From Ensifer sp. PDNC004 (lineage in GTDB: Bacteria > Pseudomonadota > Alphaproteobacteria > Rhizobiales > Rhizobiaceae): DNA of 64,000 nt. Numbering within the stretch: the stretch's first letter is position 1; each line of letters opens with the position of its first letter. Both the position numbers and the translations under genes were made by a program. Shown here in pieces: positions 27,043-35,496 of this stretch. The stretch covers positions 2,294,001 through 2,358,000 of the forward strand of contig NZ_CP070353.1 of NCBI RefSeq assembly GCF_016919405.1. Reading direction: 5' to 3'. The notes below the pieces were generated by a model that saw nothing but the letters and a program-made list of their open reading frames with translations, had not been told where the DNA came from and searched no databases.

Positions 27043-27163
27043 CGAGGACGCGGTCCCTTTCCCTGGCGGTCGAACACCAGCGAGACGAAAATTGAGCCCG
27101 AATGCCCGACCTTACCTAGAGAACATGGCCGGAATCGAGCATGGGCGCCTTTAACACCATTCC

Positions 27164-27188
27164 GGGCCGGAAAAGTCAAATCCGGCCC
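27164..27188 (-). terminator. Hairpin downstream of aruI
   Basis: The perfect 8-bp stem GGGCCGGA/TCCGGCCC with a 9-base loop sits 19 bases past the aruI stop. There is no T tract, so termination may be weak or Rho-assisted. Confidence 0.45.
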
Positions 27189-27207
27189 ACTTCGTCGTTG
27201 TCGTTGT

Positions 27208-28815
27208 TCAGGCCGTAAGGCCGCTCGTTCGCCGCTCGTGGATCTCGACGAGCGACGGTCCCTTCCGCTGCGCCGCCTCGGCGAGCGCGTGGGACAAATC
27301 ACTCGCGGAAGCAAGCCGCCGTCCCTCGACGCCATAGGCCTTCGCCGCCATCAGGAAGTCCGGCGCCGAAGGCTTGACGCCCTCCGGCGTGACGCCGGCA
27401 TCGACCATGTAGCTTTCGATTTCCTGGTAACCGTCATTGTTCCAGACGAGGAAGATGACCTGCGCCTGCGCATCGACGGCCGAGCCGATTTCGGCCAGCG
27501 AAAACTGGAAGCCGCCGTCGCCGACGAGGCAGACGACCGGCCGCGACGGATCGGCAACGGCCGCACCAACGGCTGCCGGCGGCGCGTAACCCAGGGATCC
27601 GTAACCGGTCGCCGAATTGAACCAGCTTCGCTGTCGCGGTGCATCGCAATAGAGATTGCCGGCATAGACGGCCTGGGTCGAGTCGCCGACGACAGTGCAA
27701 TCCGGCAGGACCTTGTAGATGGTGTCGATGATGCCGATCTCGGCCCGCATCTTCGGCGTCAGTTCCTTCAGCGCCGCCCGTCGCGCGGTCTCGGCCCGTC
27801 CCGCGCCATCCTTGGCGGCATGGCCCGGCAGGAAGGCGAGGATGCCCGCCGTCGCCGCCTTGGCGCCGGAGAGAATGGAGAGTGCTGCATGCGGCCCGCG
27901 CGCGAGCTGCGCCGCATCGATGTCGGTGCGGATCAGGTTGCGCAGGGCCGGAAAGCCGCCATCGGCATACATGTCGTAGTCGGTCTGGCCCATTTCGGTA
28001 CCGAGCGCCAGCACCAGGTCGGCCTCCTTCAGCAGCGACCGCACCGCCTTCAGGCTCGGGCTGGCTGGAACCCTCAAGGGACTGCCCGAGAACATGCCAC
28101 GGGCATTGACGGTGGTGACGACCGGCGCGCCGATCTTTTCGGCAAGCTCGGCCACTTCCGCCTCCGCCGTCAGCGCGCCACCGCCGCAGATGATGACCGG
28201 GCGCGAGGCGTCGGCGCAAAGGATCGCCGCACGCTGCAGCGTCTCGCTGTCGGAGCGCGGTCGGGTGGCCGTTGCGGGGCGCACCGCCTGCGGCGCGATC
28301 TTCGCCGACATCACGTCGGTCGGGATCTCGATATGCACCGGTCCCGGCCGGCCGGAGACGAGCACCGAGAAGGCGCGATCGACGACGAAAGGTAGGTCTT
28401 CCGGATTGAGGAGCGTGTGCGAATAGAGCGCCAGCGTTTTCATCATGCCGTGCTGGTCGGGCAGTTCGTGCAGCAAGCCGCGGCCATGGCCGAGTGAATC
28501 GCGGCGATTGACGCCTGAGATCACCAGCATCGGGATGGAATCCTGCCGCGCCTGCGCCATCGCGGTGATGGTGTTCGTCAGCCCCGGCCCGGTGATGACG
28601 AGGGCGACGCCCGGCTTGCCGCTGACGCGGGCATAGCCGTCGGCCATGAAGCCGGCGCCCTGTTCATGCCGCGGCGTCACGTGGCGGATCTTCGATGCCG
28701 CAAGGCCCCGATAGAGCTCGACCGTGTGCACGCCGGGAATGCCGAACACCACCTCGACGCCGTTGGCCTCGAGCAGATCGACCAGGACTTCTCCAACCGT
28801 TTTTTCCGTGGTCAT
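27208..28815 (-). CDS. aruI: ThDP-dependent 2-ketoarginine (5-guanidino-2-oxopentanoate) decarboxylase-like
   Basis: A 535-residue ThDP enzyme of the acetolactate synthase superfamily. The N-terminal ThDP site contains FGIPGVHTVELYRGL and the catalytic Glu in RHEQGAGFMADGYARVSG. The C-terminal cofactor motif is VGDGGFQFSLAEIG...WNNDGY. The PGVHTxELYRGL block is what I recall for Pseudomonas AruI rather than biosynthetic IlvB, and no small subunit gene is present. AruI decarboxylates 2-ketoarginine to 4-guanidinobutyraldehyde. The gene overlaps the aminotransferase gene by four bases (ATGA), matching the aruHI pair of the arginine transaminase pathway. The exact guanidino substrate is inferred. 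Confidence 0.78.
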   Translation of the reverse strand: MTTEKTVGEVLVDLLEANGVEVVFGIPGVHTVELYRGLAASKIRHVTPRHEQGAGFMADGYARVSGKPGVALVITGPGLTNTITAMAQARQDSIPMLVISGVNRRDSLGHGRGLLHELPDQHGMMKTLALYSHTLLNPEDLPFVVDRAFSVLVSGRPGPVHIEIPTDVMSAKIAPQAVRPATATRPRSDSETLQRAAILCADASRPVIICGGGALTAEAEVAELAEKIGAPVVTTVNARGMFSGSPLRVPASPSLKAVRSLLKEADLVLALGTEMGQTDYDMYADGGFPALRNLIRTDIDAAQLARGPHAALSILSGAKAATAGILAFLPGHAAKDGAGRAETARRAALKELTPKMRAEIGIIDTIYKVLPDCTVVGDSTQAVYAGNLYCDAPRQRSWFNSATGYGSLGYAPPAAVGAAVADPSRPVVCLVGDGGFQFSLAEIGSAVDAQAQVIFLVWNNDGYQEIESYMVDAGVTPEGVKPSAPDFLMAAKAYGVEGRRLASASDLSHALAEAAQRKGPSLVEIHERRTSGLTA

Positions 28816-30002
28816 GCGCGGCGCTCCTTGCGCTGGCTGGCTCGCTCGGCAAGGGCGGTGATGCGGCGGCAGGCCTCGTCGATGGCGGCATCGGGCACGG
28901 TCAGGCTGACGCGCAGATAGTTCTGTGCTTCGTCGCCAAAGGACGATCCGGGCATGACGGCAACCCCCTCCTCTTCAAGCAGCGCCCAGGCAAACGCATC
29001 GCCGTCGAGACCGGTTCCCGAAACATCGATCAAGATGAACATGCCGGCCTCAGGCGCGAACACCTCTATACCGGGTGCCTTGGCAAGGCCGGCGACGATC
29101 TGCGCTGCCCGCGACTTGTAGGACAGGCGCATCTGCCGTGCGGTGTCGATGTCATGGGTCAGGGCATAGGCGGTCATGTCGGCGATGAAGGGCTGCGTGC
29201 CGAAAAGCATGGTTTCGGAAACCGGCAGCAACCGCTCGGTGAACTCGACCGGGCCGACCGCCCAGCCGCTGCGAAAGCCCGGCGCGGCATGCGACTTCGA
29301 GATCGAGGAGACGACGATCGTGCGTTCGGCGAGATCCGGATTGTCGAAGGGCGAGGCAAAGACGGCGTCGAACACCAGCTCCTCATAGACCTCGTCGCAG
29401 ACGATCCAGAGATCGTGTCGACGTGCGACTTCGCCGATCGCGGCAATTTCTTCCGCCGTCAGCACGGCGCCGGTCGGATTGTGCGGCGTATTCAGCAGCA
29501 GCACCCGGCTCTCCGGAGTGATCGCCTTTTCGAGATCTTCGGCTTGCATGTGGAAGCCGAATTCAGGCTTCAGCGGCACCAGCACCGGGTGGGCGCCGGT
29601 CGAGCGGATCACGCCTTCATAGGTCGCATAGAGCGGATCGCCGACGAGCACGGCATCGCCGGCCTCCGCCAACCCGAGAATCACGGCGAAAAGCGCCGTC
29701 TGCGTGCCGGGAAAGCAGAGCACGTTCTCGTTCGTCACATCGGCACGGCGGCGACGGTATTTCTCCGCGACGGCCGCCACGACCGTCGGCTCCCCGCGGC
29801 CGTTGGAGTAACGATAGCGCCCGGCATTCATCGCCCGCTGGCATTCGTCGAGCAGCGCGCGGTCCGGCGGAAGATCCGGTTCGCCGATCGTCAACTCGAT
29901 GATGTCGGCACCGGCAGCCTTCAACTGGCGGGCACGGATATGCAGCGACCATTTGCCCGAACCAAGATCGGCAAGACGTTCGGTGATGGACGCGTAGCGC
30001 AT
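28812..30002 (-). CDS. aruH: PLP aminotransferase, AruH-like (arginine:pyruvate transaminase type)
   Basis: A 396-residue fold-type I aminotransferase. Key features are ELTIGEPDLPPD (substrate-binding glycine), NTPHNPTGAVL, VCDEVYEEL and the PLP lysine in SSISKSHAAPGF. The N-terminus MRYASITERL resembles AruH as I remember it. I choose ATG 30002, preceded by GGGAG; an ATG at 30023 overlaps the stop of the TetR gene and would add seven residues. Coupling to the AruI-like decarboxylase, which needs a 2-keto acid, argues for transamination of arginine or a close analogue. Several other aminotransferase specificities cannot be excluded by sequence. Confidence 0.72.
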   Translation of the reverse strand: MRYASITERLADLGSGKWSLHIRARQLKAAGADIIELTIGEPDLPPDRALLDECQRAMNAGRYRYSNGRGEPTVVAAVAEKYRRRRADVTNENVLCFPGTQTALFAVILGLAEAGDAVLVGDPLYATYEGVIRSTGAHPVLVPLKPEFGFHMQAEDLEKAITPESRVLLLNTPHNPTGAVLTAEEIAAIGEVARRHDLWIVCDEVYEELVFDAVFASPFDNPDLAERTIVVSSISKSHAAPGFRSGWAVGPVEFTERLLPVSETMLFGTQPFIADMTAYALTHDIDTARQMRLSYKSRAAQIVAGLAKAPGIEVFAPEAGMFILIDVSGTGLDGDAFAWALLEEEGVAVMPGSSFGDEAQNYLRVSLTVPDAAIDEACRRITALAERASQRKERRA

Positions 30003-30019
30003 GGTGCTTTCTCCCGTTT

Positions 30020-30643
30020 TCATTGTTTTGCAGTTCCGATCTTCGTGCCGAGCAACGCTTCGACCGAAGACATGGCGATGGCGACGAGTTCGCCTTCGCG
30101 AAAGAGATCGCCGGCAAGGCAGCCCTCGACCCAGAGGCCGTCGACCAATCCGTTGATGGCGATGGCGAAAGCCCGGCAGGTTTCGGCATCGGCCGGCTTG
30201 CCCTTGGCCGCAAGGAAATCGGCAAGCAGTTCCTGCAGCGAATTGCGGAATGCGAGATATCCTTCGCGATGGATCTCCGACAGCACCGGATCGACCCGGA
30301 CCTGGCTGATGAAGGCCGCCCAGAGGGAGATGCTGCGGCTGTCGGCCACCGGCTCGGTGAGGTTGATGGCGATGAAATCCCTGAGCCGGGTTTCCGGGTC
30401 GCCCTCGACCTTGCTCGCCTTTTCAGTGAGCGAGGCGATGACGGCGCGATAGGCCTCGGCGACCATCTGGTCCTTCGATTCGAAGTAGTGGCGCACCAGC
30501 CCGGCGGTCACCCCGGCACGGATCGCGATCTGCCTGACGGTCGCGCCTTTCAGCCCGAATTCCGAGATGCAGTCGAGCGTCGCTTCGATCAATTCCTGGC
30601 GGCGTTCGCCTTCCGGCGCACGGTGAAAACTGCGTCTGTTCAT
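30020..30643 (-). CDS. TetR family regulator, BetI-like
   Basis: A 207-residue TetR protein. The N-terminal helix-turn-helix reads RQELIEATLDCISEFGLKGATVRQIAIRAGVTAGLVRHYF, of which GVTAGLVRHYFESKDQM is the recognition part shared with BetI-type members. A helical C-terminal ligand domain follows. It heads the minus-strand operon with the aruHI-like genes and touches the aminotransferase frame. It is divergent from the amino acid ABC transporter operon, with a 285-base spacer that probably holds its operator. I could not define a clean palindrome; an AT-rich block around 30775-30800 is the best candidate. The likely ligand is the transported substrate or its keto acid. Confidence 0.88.
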   Translation of the reverse strand: MNRRSFHRAPEGERRQELIEATLDCISEFGLKGATVRQIAIRAGVTAGLVRHYFESKDQMVAEAYRAVIASLTEKASKVEGDPETRLRDFIAINLTEPVADSRSISLWAAFISQVRVDPVLSEIHREGYLAFRNSLQELLADFLAAKGKPADAETCRAFAIAINGLVDGLWVEGCLAGDLFREGELVAIAMSSVEALLGTKIGTAKQ

Positions 30644-30884
30644 GCGGCACTCTGCTCTCGAACCGGCGCGAAACCCTGTTCAGGCGCGGTCAGCAAAGGC
30701 TTCGGCCAGAACGGCGGCATGGGCGGCTCCTTCGGGAAATCGAACGATCGGCGGGCGTCAAAAAATCGACGACGTCCATTATTATACGCTTGAACAATAG
30801 CGGCACAAGTGCAACCATGCCTGCCAACAAAAACCCGTGACAGGCCAAAGATGCCGCGCGGAAGACGACAGGGGAACTGTTTCG

Positions 30885-30932
30885 ATGCTGACAGACAAAG
30901 CTCGCAGAGCCATGGGAGCGGCGCGCCGATGA
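30885..30932 (+). CDS. Arg-rich 15-residue leader peptide ORF coupled to the ABC transporter gene
   Basis: The frame reads MLTDKARRAMGAARR and stops in an ATGA overlap with the start of the ABC ATPase gene. Four of fifteen codons are Arg (CGC, AGA, CGC, CGA), two of them codon types usually rare in GC-rich rhizobia. A ribosome binding site (AGGGGA, 30870-30875) sits nine bases before the ATG, inside a small ACAG/CTGT hairpin. A further stem GCCTG/CAGGC lies just upstream. This is the layout of a translational-coupling or attenuation leader sensing charged tRNA-Arg. Coding is inferred from sequence only. Confidence 0.45.
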   Translation: MLTDKARRAMGAARR

Positions 30933-31702
30933 CGGATGCGGCCCAGGCAATCGCGGTCACTGACCTGCACAAGCGTTTCGGGCCATTGGAAGTGCTGAAG
31001 GGAGTTTCGCTCACGGCGAAGCAGGGCGACGTGATCGCCATCATCGGCGGCAGCGGCTCCGGCAAATCCACCTTCCTTCGCTGCATCAACCTCCTCGAAC
31101 TCCCCTCCGCCGGCAGCGTCAGCGTGCATGGCGAAAAGATCCGGATGAAATCCGACGGCCGCGGCGGCCTGGTGCCTGAGGACCGCAAACAGGTCCAGCG
31201 CATCCGCAGCCAGCTCGGCATGGTATTCCAGAGCTTCAATCTCTGGCAGCACATGACCATCCTCGAAAACGTCATCGAAGCCCCGATCCATGTGCTCGGC
31301 AAACCGAAGGCCGAGGCGGTCGCCACCGCCGAAACCCTGCTGAAACGGGTCGGCCTCTACGAGAAACGCGACGCCTACCCGGCCTTCCTTTCCGGCGGCC
31401 AGCAGCAGCGCGCCGCGATCGCCCGGGCGCTTGCCATCCAGCCGCTCGTGATGCTCTTCGACGAGCCGACCTCGGCGCTCGATCCCGAACTCGTCGGCGA
31501 AGTTCTCTCTGTCATCGGTGACCTCGCGCGTGAAAAGCGCACGATGATCCTCGTCACCCACGAGATGAAGTTCGCGCGCGACGTCGCCAACCACATCGTC
31601 TTCCTCCACAACGGCGTGATCGAGGAGCAGGGCCCGCCGGAGGCCATCTTCGGCGCACCGAAATCGGAAAGGCTCAAGAAGTTCATCAGTTCCATTCACT
31701 GA
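30929..31702 (+). CDS. Polar amino acid ABC transporter ATP-binding protein (HisP/ArtP type)
   Basis: A 257-residue ATPase that powers uptake through the two permeases encoded downstream. Walker A is GGSGSGKST, the signature is LSGGQQQRAAIARAL, Walker B is VMLFDEPTSALDPE and the switch His is in LVTHEM. The ATG at 30929 is set by the ATGA overlap with the leader ORF and by a GGGAG upstream. The family handles basic and polar amino acids such as histidine, arginine, ornithine or octopine. Together with the divergent aruHI-like genes, arginine or a guanidino compound is the likely substrate. Confidence 0.93.
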   Translation: MTDAAQAIAVTDLHKRFGPLEVLKGVSLTAKQGDVIAIIGGSGSGKSTFLRCINLLELPSAGSVSVHGEKIRMKSDGRGGLVPEDRKQVQRIRSQLGMVFQSFNLWQHMTILENVIEAPIHVLGKPKAEAVATAETLLKRVGLYEKRDAYPAFLSGGQQQRAAIARALAIQPLVMLFDEPTSALDPELVGEVLSVIGDLAREKRTMILVTHEMKFARDVANHIVFLHNGVIEEQGPPEAIFGAPKSERLKKFISSIH

Positions 31703-31738
31703 ATTCCTGAATGCTAAACAACCAAAAAGGGGAACAGC

Positions 31739-32521
31739 ATGAAGAAGGCATTGAAAGTCCTGGCCGTTGCGGCGGCGATCGCCGTCAGCGGCGGCGTCGC
31801 GGCATCGGCGGAAGCGCTGAAGGTCGGCGTCGCAGCGGAACCCTATCCGCCGTTCACGGCACCTGACGCCAGCGGTAAGTGGGAAGGCTGGGAAGTCGAG
31901 TTCATGAACGCCATGTGCGCCGAGGCCAAGCTCGAATGCGTGCTGACGCCGGTCGCCTGGGACGGCATCATCCCGGCGCTGACCTCGAAGAAGATCGACA
32001 TGATCATCAGTTCGATGTCGATCACCGACGAGCGCCTGAAGACGATCGATTTCTCCGACAAGTACTACAACACCCCGACCGGTATCATCGGCACCAAGGG
32101 CGTCGAGATGAACTCCTCGCCGGAAGGGCTGAAGGGCAAGACGCTCGGCGTCCAGGTCTCGACGGTTCACCAGGCCTATGCCGCCAAGCACTTCGCGCCG
32201 GCAGGCGTCGAGGTCAAGGAATACCAGACGCAGGACGAGGCCAACAACGACCTCGCCGCCGGCCGCCTCGATGCGGTGCAGGCGGATGCCATCGCACTCA
32301 AGGCGTTTCTGGCAACCGACCAGGGCAAGGAATGCTGCGAATACAAGGGTGACGTTGCCGAAGACGTCGCCGTGATCGGCCCCGGCGTCGGCGTCGGCCT
32401 GCGCAAGGGCGAAACCGAGCTCAAGGACAAGATCAACGCCGCCATCAAGGCGATCCGCGACAACGGCACCTACGATACGTTCTCGAAGAAGTACTTCGAC
32501 TTCGACATCTACGGCGGATAA
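31739..32521 (+). CDS. Periplasmic amino acid-binding protein of the ABC transporter
   Basis: A 260-residue family 3 solute-binding protein. The signal peptide is MKKALKVLAVAAAIAVSGGVAASA and the mature form begins EALKVGVAAEPYPPF. The family core follows: WEGWEVEFMNAMCAEA, DGIIPALTSKKIDMIISSMSIT and YKGD near the hinge. Two cysteine pairs (MCAEAKLEC, ECCEY) may form disulfides in the periplasm. AGGGGAA precedes the start. It lies 36 bases after the ATPase gene and is separated from the permease genes by a large hairpin. Such hairpins usually allow more binding protein than permease to be made. Confidence 0.92.
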   Translation: MKKALKVLAVAAAIAVSGGVAASAEALKVGVAAEPYPPFTAPDASGKWEGWEVEFMNAMCAEAKLECVLTPVAWDGIIPALTSKKIDMIISSMSITDERLKTIDFSDKYYNTPTGIIGTKGVEMNSSPEGLKGKTLGVQVSTVHQAYAAKHFAPAGVEVKEYQTQDEANNDLAAGRLDAVQADAIALKAFLATDQGKECCEYKGDVAEDVAVIGPGVGVGLRKGETELKDKINAAIKAIRDNGTYDTFSKKYFDFDIYGG

Positions 32522-32529
32522 GGCGCGAT

Positions 32530-32600
32530 CGGCCGGCGATCGAACCGTCGCAGCGCTGTCTTGTCCGAACGGACCGCAGCACTGTAGCGATCGCCGGCCG
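32530..32600 (+). repeat. Long stem-loop between binding-protein and permease genes
   Basis: A perfect 13-bp inverted repeat CGGCCGGCGATCG (32530-32542) / CGATCGCCGGCCG (32588-32600) encloses a second imperfect stem (CAGCGCTG/CAGCACTG) and GTCCG/CGGAC. The resulting cruciform-like RNA hairpin lies wholly between stop 32521 and start 32624. It probably stabilises the upstream mRNA or attenuates permease expression. Confidence 0.7.
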
Positions 32601-32623
32601 GCGCCATCGGAGCTCGACGACGC

Positions 32624-33349
32624 ATGGCTGCGGATTCCCTCATCAATTGGGGCCTGCTCTCGCTTTCAGCACCCGGCTGGGGCGGCGTATTGTTGCAAGG
32701 CTTTTTCAATTCCATTCAGATCGCCGTCGGCGGCTTCACGCTCGGTCTGGCACTCGGCATCGGCGGCGCCTTCGGCAAGCTCTACGGCGGCCCGGTCCTG
32801 CGCGATCTGCTCGAATGCTACACCACGGTCGTGCGCGCGGTGCCCGAGCTGGTGCTGATCCTCCTGCTCTATTATGCCGGCACCGACCTGCTCAACCAGG
32901 TTCTGGCGTTGTTTTCGGTCGGCCCGGTCGACATCAGCGGCCTGATGGCCGGTATCTTCGTCATCGGCGTCGTCCAGGGCGCCTATTCGACCGAGGTGTT
33001 GCGTGGCGCGATCAAGGCGGTGCCCGCCGGCCAGATCGAGGCGGCACGCGCCTATGGCATGTCGCCAGCCATGGTCCTGCGGCGGATCACCCTGCCGGCG
33101 ATGCTGCCCTATGCCATTCCCGGCCTCTCCAATCTCTGGCTGATCGCCACCAAGGATACGGCGCTTCTCGCCGTCGTCGGCTTCAGCGAATTGACGCTGG
33201 TCACCCGCCAGGCGGCCGGCACGACCAAGGCCTACCTCCTGTTCTTCCTGGCGGCCGGCGCCCTCTACCTGACGCTGACGCTGATCTCCAACGTCTTCAT
33301 CGGCATGCTCGAACGCCATGCCCGACGCGGTTTTGCGGAGAGCCGATGA
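32624..33349 (+). CDS. Amino acid ABC transporter permease (HisQ/ArtQ type)
   Basis: A 241-residue inner-membrane protein with about five hydrophobic helices. The permease core is FSTEVLRGAIKAVPAGQIEAARAYGMSPAMVLRRITLP, of which EAARAYGMS is the EAA loop that contacts the ATPase. The N-terminal block GFFNSIQIAVGGFTLGLALG fits the family. It overlaps the next permease gene by four bases (ATGA), indicating a 1:1 heterodimer translated together. Confidence 0.92.
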   Translation: MAADSLINWGLLSLSAPGWGGVLLQGFFNSIQIAVGGFTLGLALGIGGAFGKLYGGPVLRDLLECYTTVVRAVPELVLILLLYYAGTDLLNQVLALFSVGPVDISGLMAGIFVIGVVQGAYSTEVLRGAIKAVPAGQIEAARAYGMSPAMVLRRITLPAMLPYAIPGLSNLWLIATKDTALLAVVGFSELTLVTRQAAGTTKAYLLFFLAAGALYLTLTLISNVFIGMLERHARRGFAESR

Positions 33350-34170
33350 CCGACGAAACCACCCACGCCGTTGCGTTTACGCCCGAAGACCTGCCAACGG
33401 CGAGGAGCTTCTTTCAACCGCACCGCATCGTCATGATGCTGGTCTTTGCCGCCTTCGTCGTCGCCGTCGCCGTCTTCATGCGATGGGACTGGCTGCCGCG
33501 CTACCTGCCGCGGCTCGGCTGGGGCATTCTCGTCAGCCTGATGATGCTGTTCAGCACCGCCATCCTCGGCTTCCTGCTGGCGGTGCCGATCGGCCTCGTG
33601 CAGGTGACCGGCCCCTGGTTCCTGAAATTGCCGGCCAAGGTCTTCTGCACGGTCATCCGCGGCACGCCGTTGCTGTTGCAGCTCTGGCTGCTCTACTACG
33701 GTCTCGGCTCGCTGTTCCCGCAGTTTCCGGCAATCCGCCAATCCTTCCTCTGGCCCTATCTGCGCGAGGCCTGGCCCTATGGCGTGGCGGCACTGACCAT
33801 TTCCTTTGCCGCCTACGAGGGCGAGGTCATGCGTGGCGCCTTTGCCGGTGTTCCGAACGGCGAGCTCGAGGCGGCCAAGGCCTATGGCATGGGCCGCTGG
33901 ACGATGTTCCGCCGCATCTGGCTGCCGCGCGCCATCCATCGGGCGCTGCCGACGCTCAACGGCGAAACGGTGCTGCAGCTGAAATCGACCCCGCTTGTCG
34001 CCACCGTCACCGTCGTCGACGTCTATGCGGTCATCTCCAAGGTGCGGCAGGAAACCTTCCTCACCTACGAGCCGCTCCTCTTGCTCGCGCTCATCTACAT
34101 GTGCCTCACCGGCATCCTGGTGGTGGCTTTCCGCACGTTCGAAAATCGCATCCCAACCCGCGGTGCCTGA
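33346..34170 (+). CDS. Amino acid ABC transporter permease (HisM/ArtM type)
   Basis: A 274-residue partner permease. A short cytoplasmic N-terminus is followed by five or so helices (VMMLVFAAFVVAVAVFM, GILVSLMMLFSTAILGFLL). VIRGTPLLLQLWLLYYGLG and the EAA loop (ELEAAKAYGMGRWTMFRRI) are diagnostic. The start ATG overlaps the stop of the first permease gene. Only one base separates its stop from the M20 hydrolase ATG, so the hydrolase is in the same operon. Confidence 0.92.
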   Translation: MTDETTHAVAFTPEDLPTARSFFQPHRIVMMLVFAAFVVAVAVFMRWDWLPRYLPRLGWGILVSLMMLFSTAILGFLLAVPIGLVQVTGPWFLKLPAKVFCTVIRGTPLLLQLWLLYYGLGSLFPQFPAIRQSFLWPYLREAWPYGVAALTISFAAYEGEVMRGAFAGVPNGELEAAKAYGMGRWTMFRRIWLPRAIHRALPTLNGETVLQLKSTPLVATVTVVDVYAVISKVRQETFLTYEPLLLLALIYMCLTGILVVAFRTFENRIPTRGA

Positions 34171-34171
34171 C

Positions 34172-35341
34172 ATGAAACTTTCCCCCTCGATCACCAACGC
34201 CATGCCGGAACTCGTCGCCATTCGCCACGACCTGCATGCCCATCCCGAACTCGGGCTGGCGGAAACGCGCACCTCCGCCTTCATCGCGGAACATCTCAGA
34301 AGCCTCGGCTACGAGGTGACGACGGGCCTTGCGAAAACCGGTGTCGTCGGCACGCTCAAGAACGGCAGCGGCAAACGCACGGTCGGCATCCGCGCCGACA
34401 TCGATGCACTGCCGATCCTCGAGGAAACCGGGCTCGATTATGCCAGCAAGACCTCTGGCCTGATGCACGCCTGCGGCCATGACGGTCACACGACGATGCT
34501 GCTCGGTGCTGCCCGCGCCCTTGCCGAGCGGCGTAATTTCGACGGCACTGTTCACCTGATTTTCCAGCCGGCCGAAGAGAATTTCGGCGGCGCCAAGATC
34601 ATGATGGACGAAGGCCTGTTCGATCAGTTTCCGTGCGACGCGGTGTTTGCGCTTCACAACGAGCCGGGTCTGCCCTTCGGCCAGTTCGCCCTTCGCGAAG
34701 GCCCGATCATGGCCGCCGTCGACGAGGCGCGCATCACCGTGCATGGCCGCGGCGGGCATGGCGCCGAGCCGCAGGAGACGGCCGACCCGATCGTCTGCGG
34801 CGCGTCGATCGTCATGGCGCTGCAATCGATCGTCTCGCGCAACATCCATCCGATGGATCCGACGGTCGTCACCGTCGGCGCCTTTCATGCCGGCTCGGCC
34901 AGCAACATCATCCCCGAGCGCGCCGAGATCGTCGTCGGCATCCGCTCCTTCGAGCCCGATGTGCGCGACGAACTCGAACGGCGCATCCGCATGATCGCCG
35001 AAGCGCAAGCGACGAGCTTCGGCATGCGCGCGACCGTGGACTACCAGCGCAGCTACGACGCGACGATCAACCACAAGGCCGAGACCGATTTCGTCCGCGA
35101 TCTCGCGGTTCGCTTTGCCGGCGCCGACAAGGTGGTCGATCTCGCCCGCCCCTTCATGGGCAGCGAGGATTTCGCCTATATGCTGAAGGAGCGGCCGGGG
35201 ACCTATTTCTTCCTCGGCTCCAAGACCAGCGACGATGATCGGCCGCTGCATCACCCCGGATATAATTTCAACGACGACCTGCTGCCGATCGGCGCGGCCT
35301 TCTGGACCGAGCTGGCCGAGACCTATCTCTCCCGAAGCTGA
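34172..35341 (+). CDS. M20 family amidohydrolase (hippurate hydrolase/aminoacylase-like)
   Basis: A 389-residue cytoplasmic zinc hydrolase. The start MKLSPSITNAMPELVAIRHDLHAHPELG and the metal and catalytic motifs IRADIDALPI, MHACGHDGHTTMLLGAARAL and QPAEENFGGAKIMM are those of the M20D amidohydrolases, which cleave N-acyl or N-aroyl amino acids and similar amides. GRGGHGAEPQETADPI marks the dimerisation insert. Being last in the transporter operon, it may release the free amino acid from an imported N-acylated form, perhaps acyl-arginine, before transamination. Substrate specificity is not readable from sequence. Confidence 0.88.
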   Translation: MKLSPSITNAMPELVAIRHDLHAHPELGLAETRTSAFIAEHLRSLGYEVTTGLAKTGVVGTLKNGSGKRTVGIRADIDALPILEETGLDYASKTSGLMHACGHDGHTTMLLGAARALAERRNFDGTVHLIFQPAEENFGGAKIMMDEGLFDQFPCDAVFALHNEPGLPFGQFALREGPIMAAVDEARITVHGRGGHGAEPQETADPIVCGASIVMALQSIVSRNIHPMDPTVVTVGAFHAGSASNIIPERAEIVVGIRSFEPDVRDELERRIRMIAEAQATSFGMRATVDYQRSYDATINHKAETDFVRDLAVRFAGADKVVDLARPFMGSEDFAYMLKERPGTYFFLGSKTSDDDRPLHHPGYNFNDDLLPIGAAFWTELAETYLSRS

Positions 35342-35360
35342 TAGGCCATGAACGGTTACC

Positions 35361-35397
35361 GCCCTGGTGGAGCGGATCCTGCCCGCGCCACCAGGGC
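35361..35397 (+). terminator. Terminator-like hairpin after the transporter operon
   Basis: The 9-bp stem CCCTGGTGG/CCACCAGGG (35362-35370, 35388-35396) with a 17-base loop lies 20 bases past the hydrolase stop. It is followed by a pyrimidine-rich but imperfect T tract. Confidence 0.55.
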
Positions 35398-35496
35398 CTG
35401 TTTGCTCCTCTCGCTTGAATGTTGGACAGGCGCGAGACAGGTTCTCTCCGCATGGTGCTGCAAGCAAACCGACCGTGATGCGGAGCTTGACACGTC

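Noticed and set aside
25328..27154. 608-codon plus-strand frame across secDF and the upstream gene
   Set aside because: It runs opposite to secDF whose transmembrane and D1 motifs are clear.
27208..28815. Biosynthetic acetolactate synthase large subunit
   Set aside because: No regulatory subunit gene follows, and the gene is fused by overlap to an AruH-like aminotransferase gene with the GVHTVELYRGL motif pointing to AruI.
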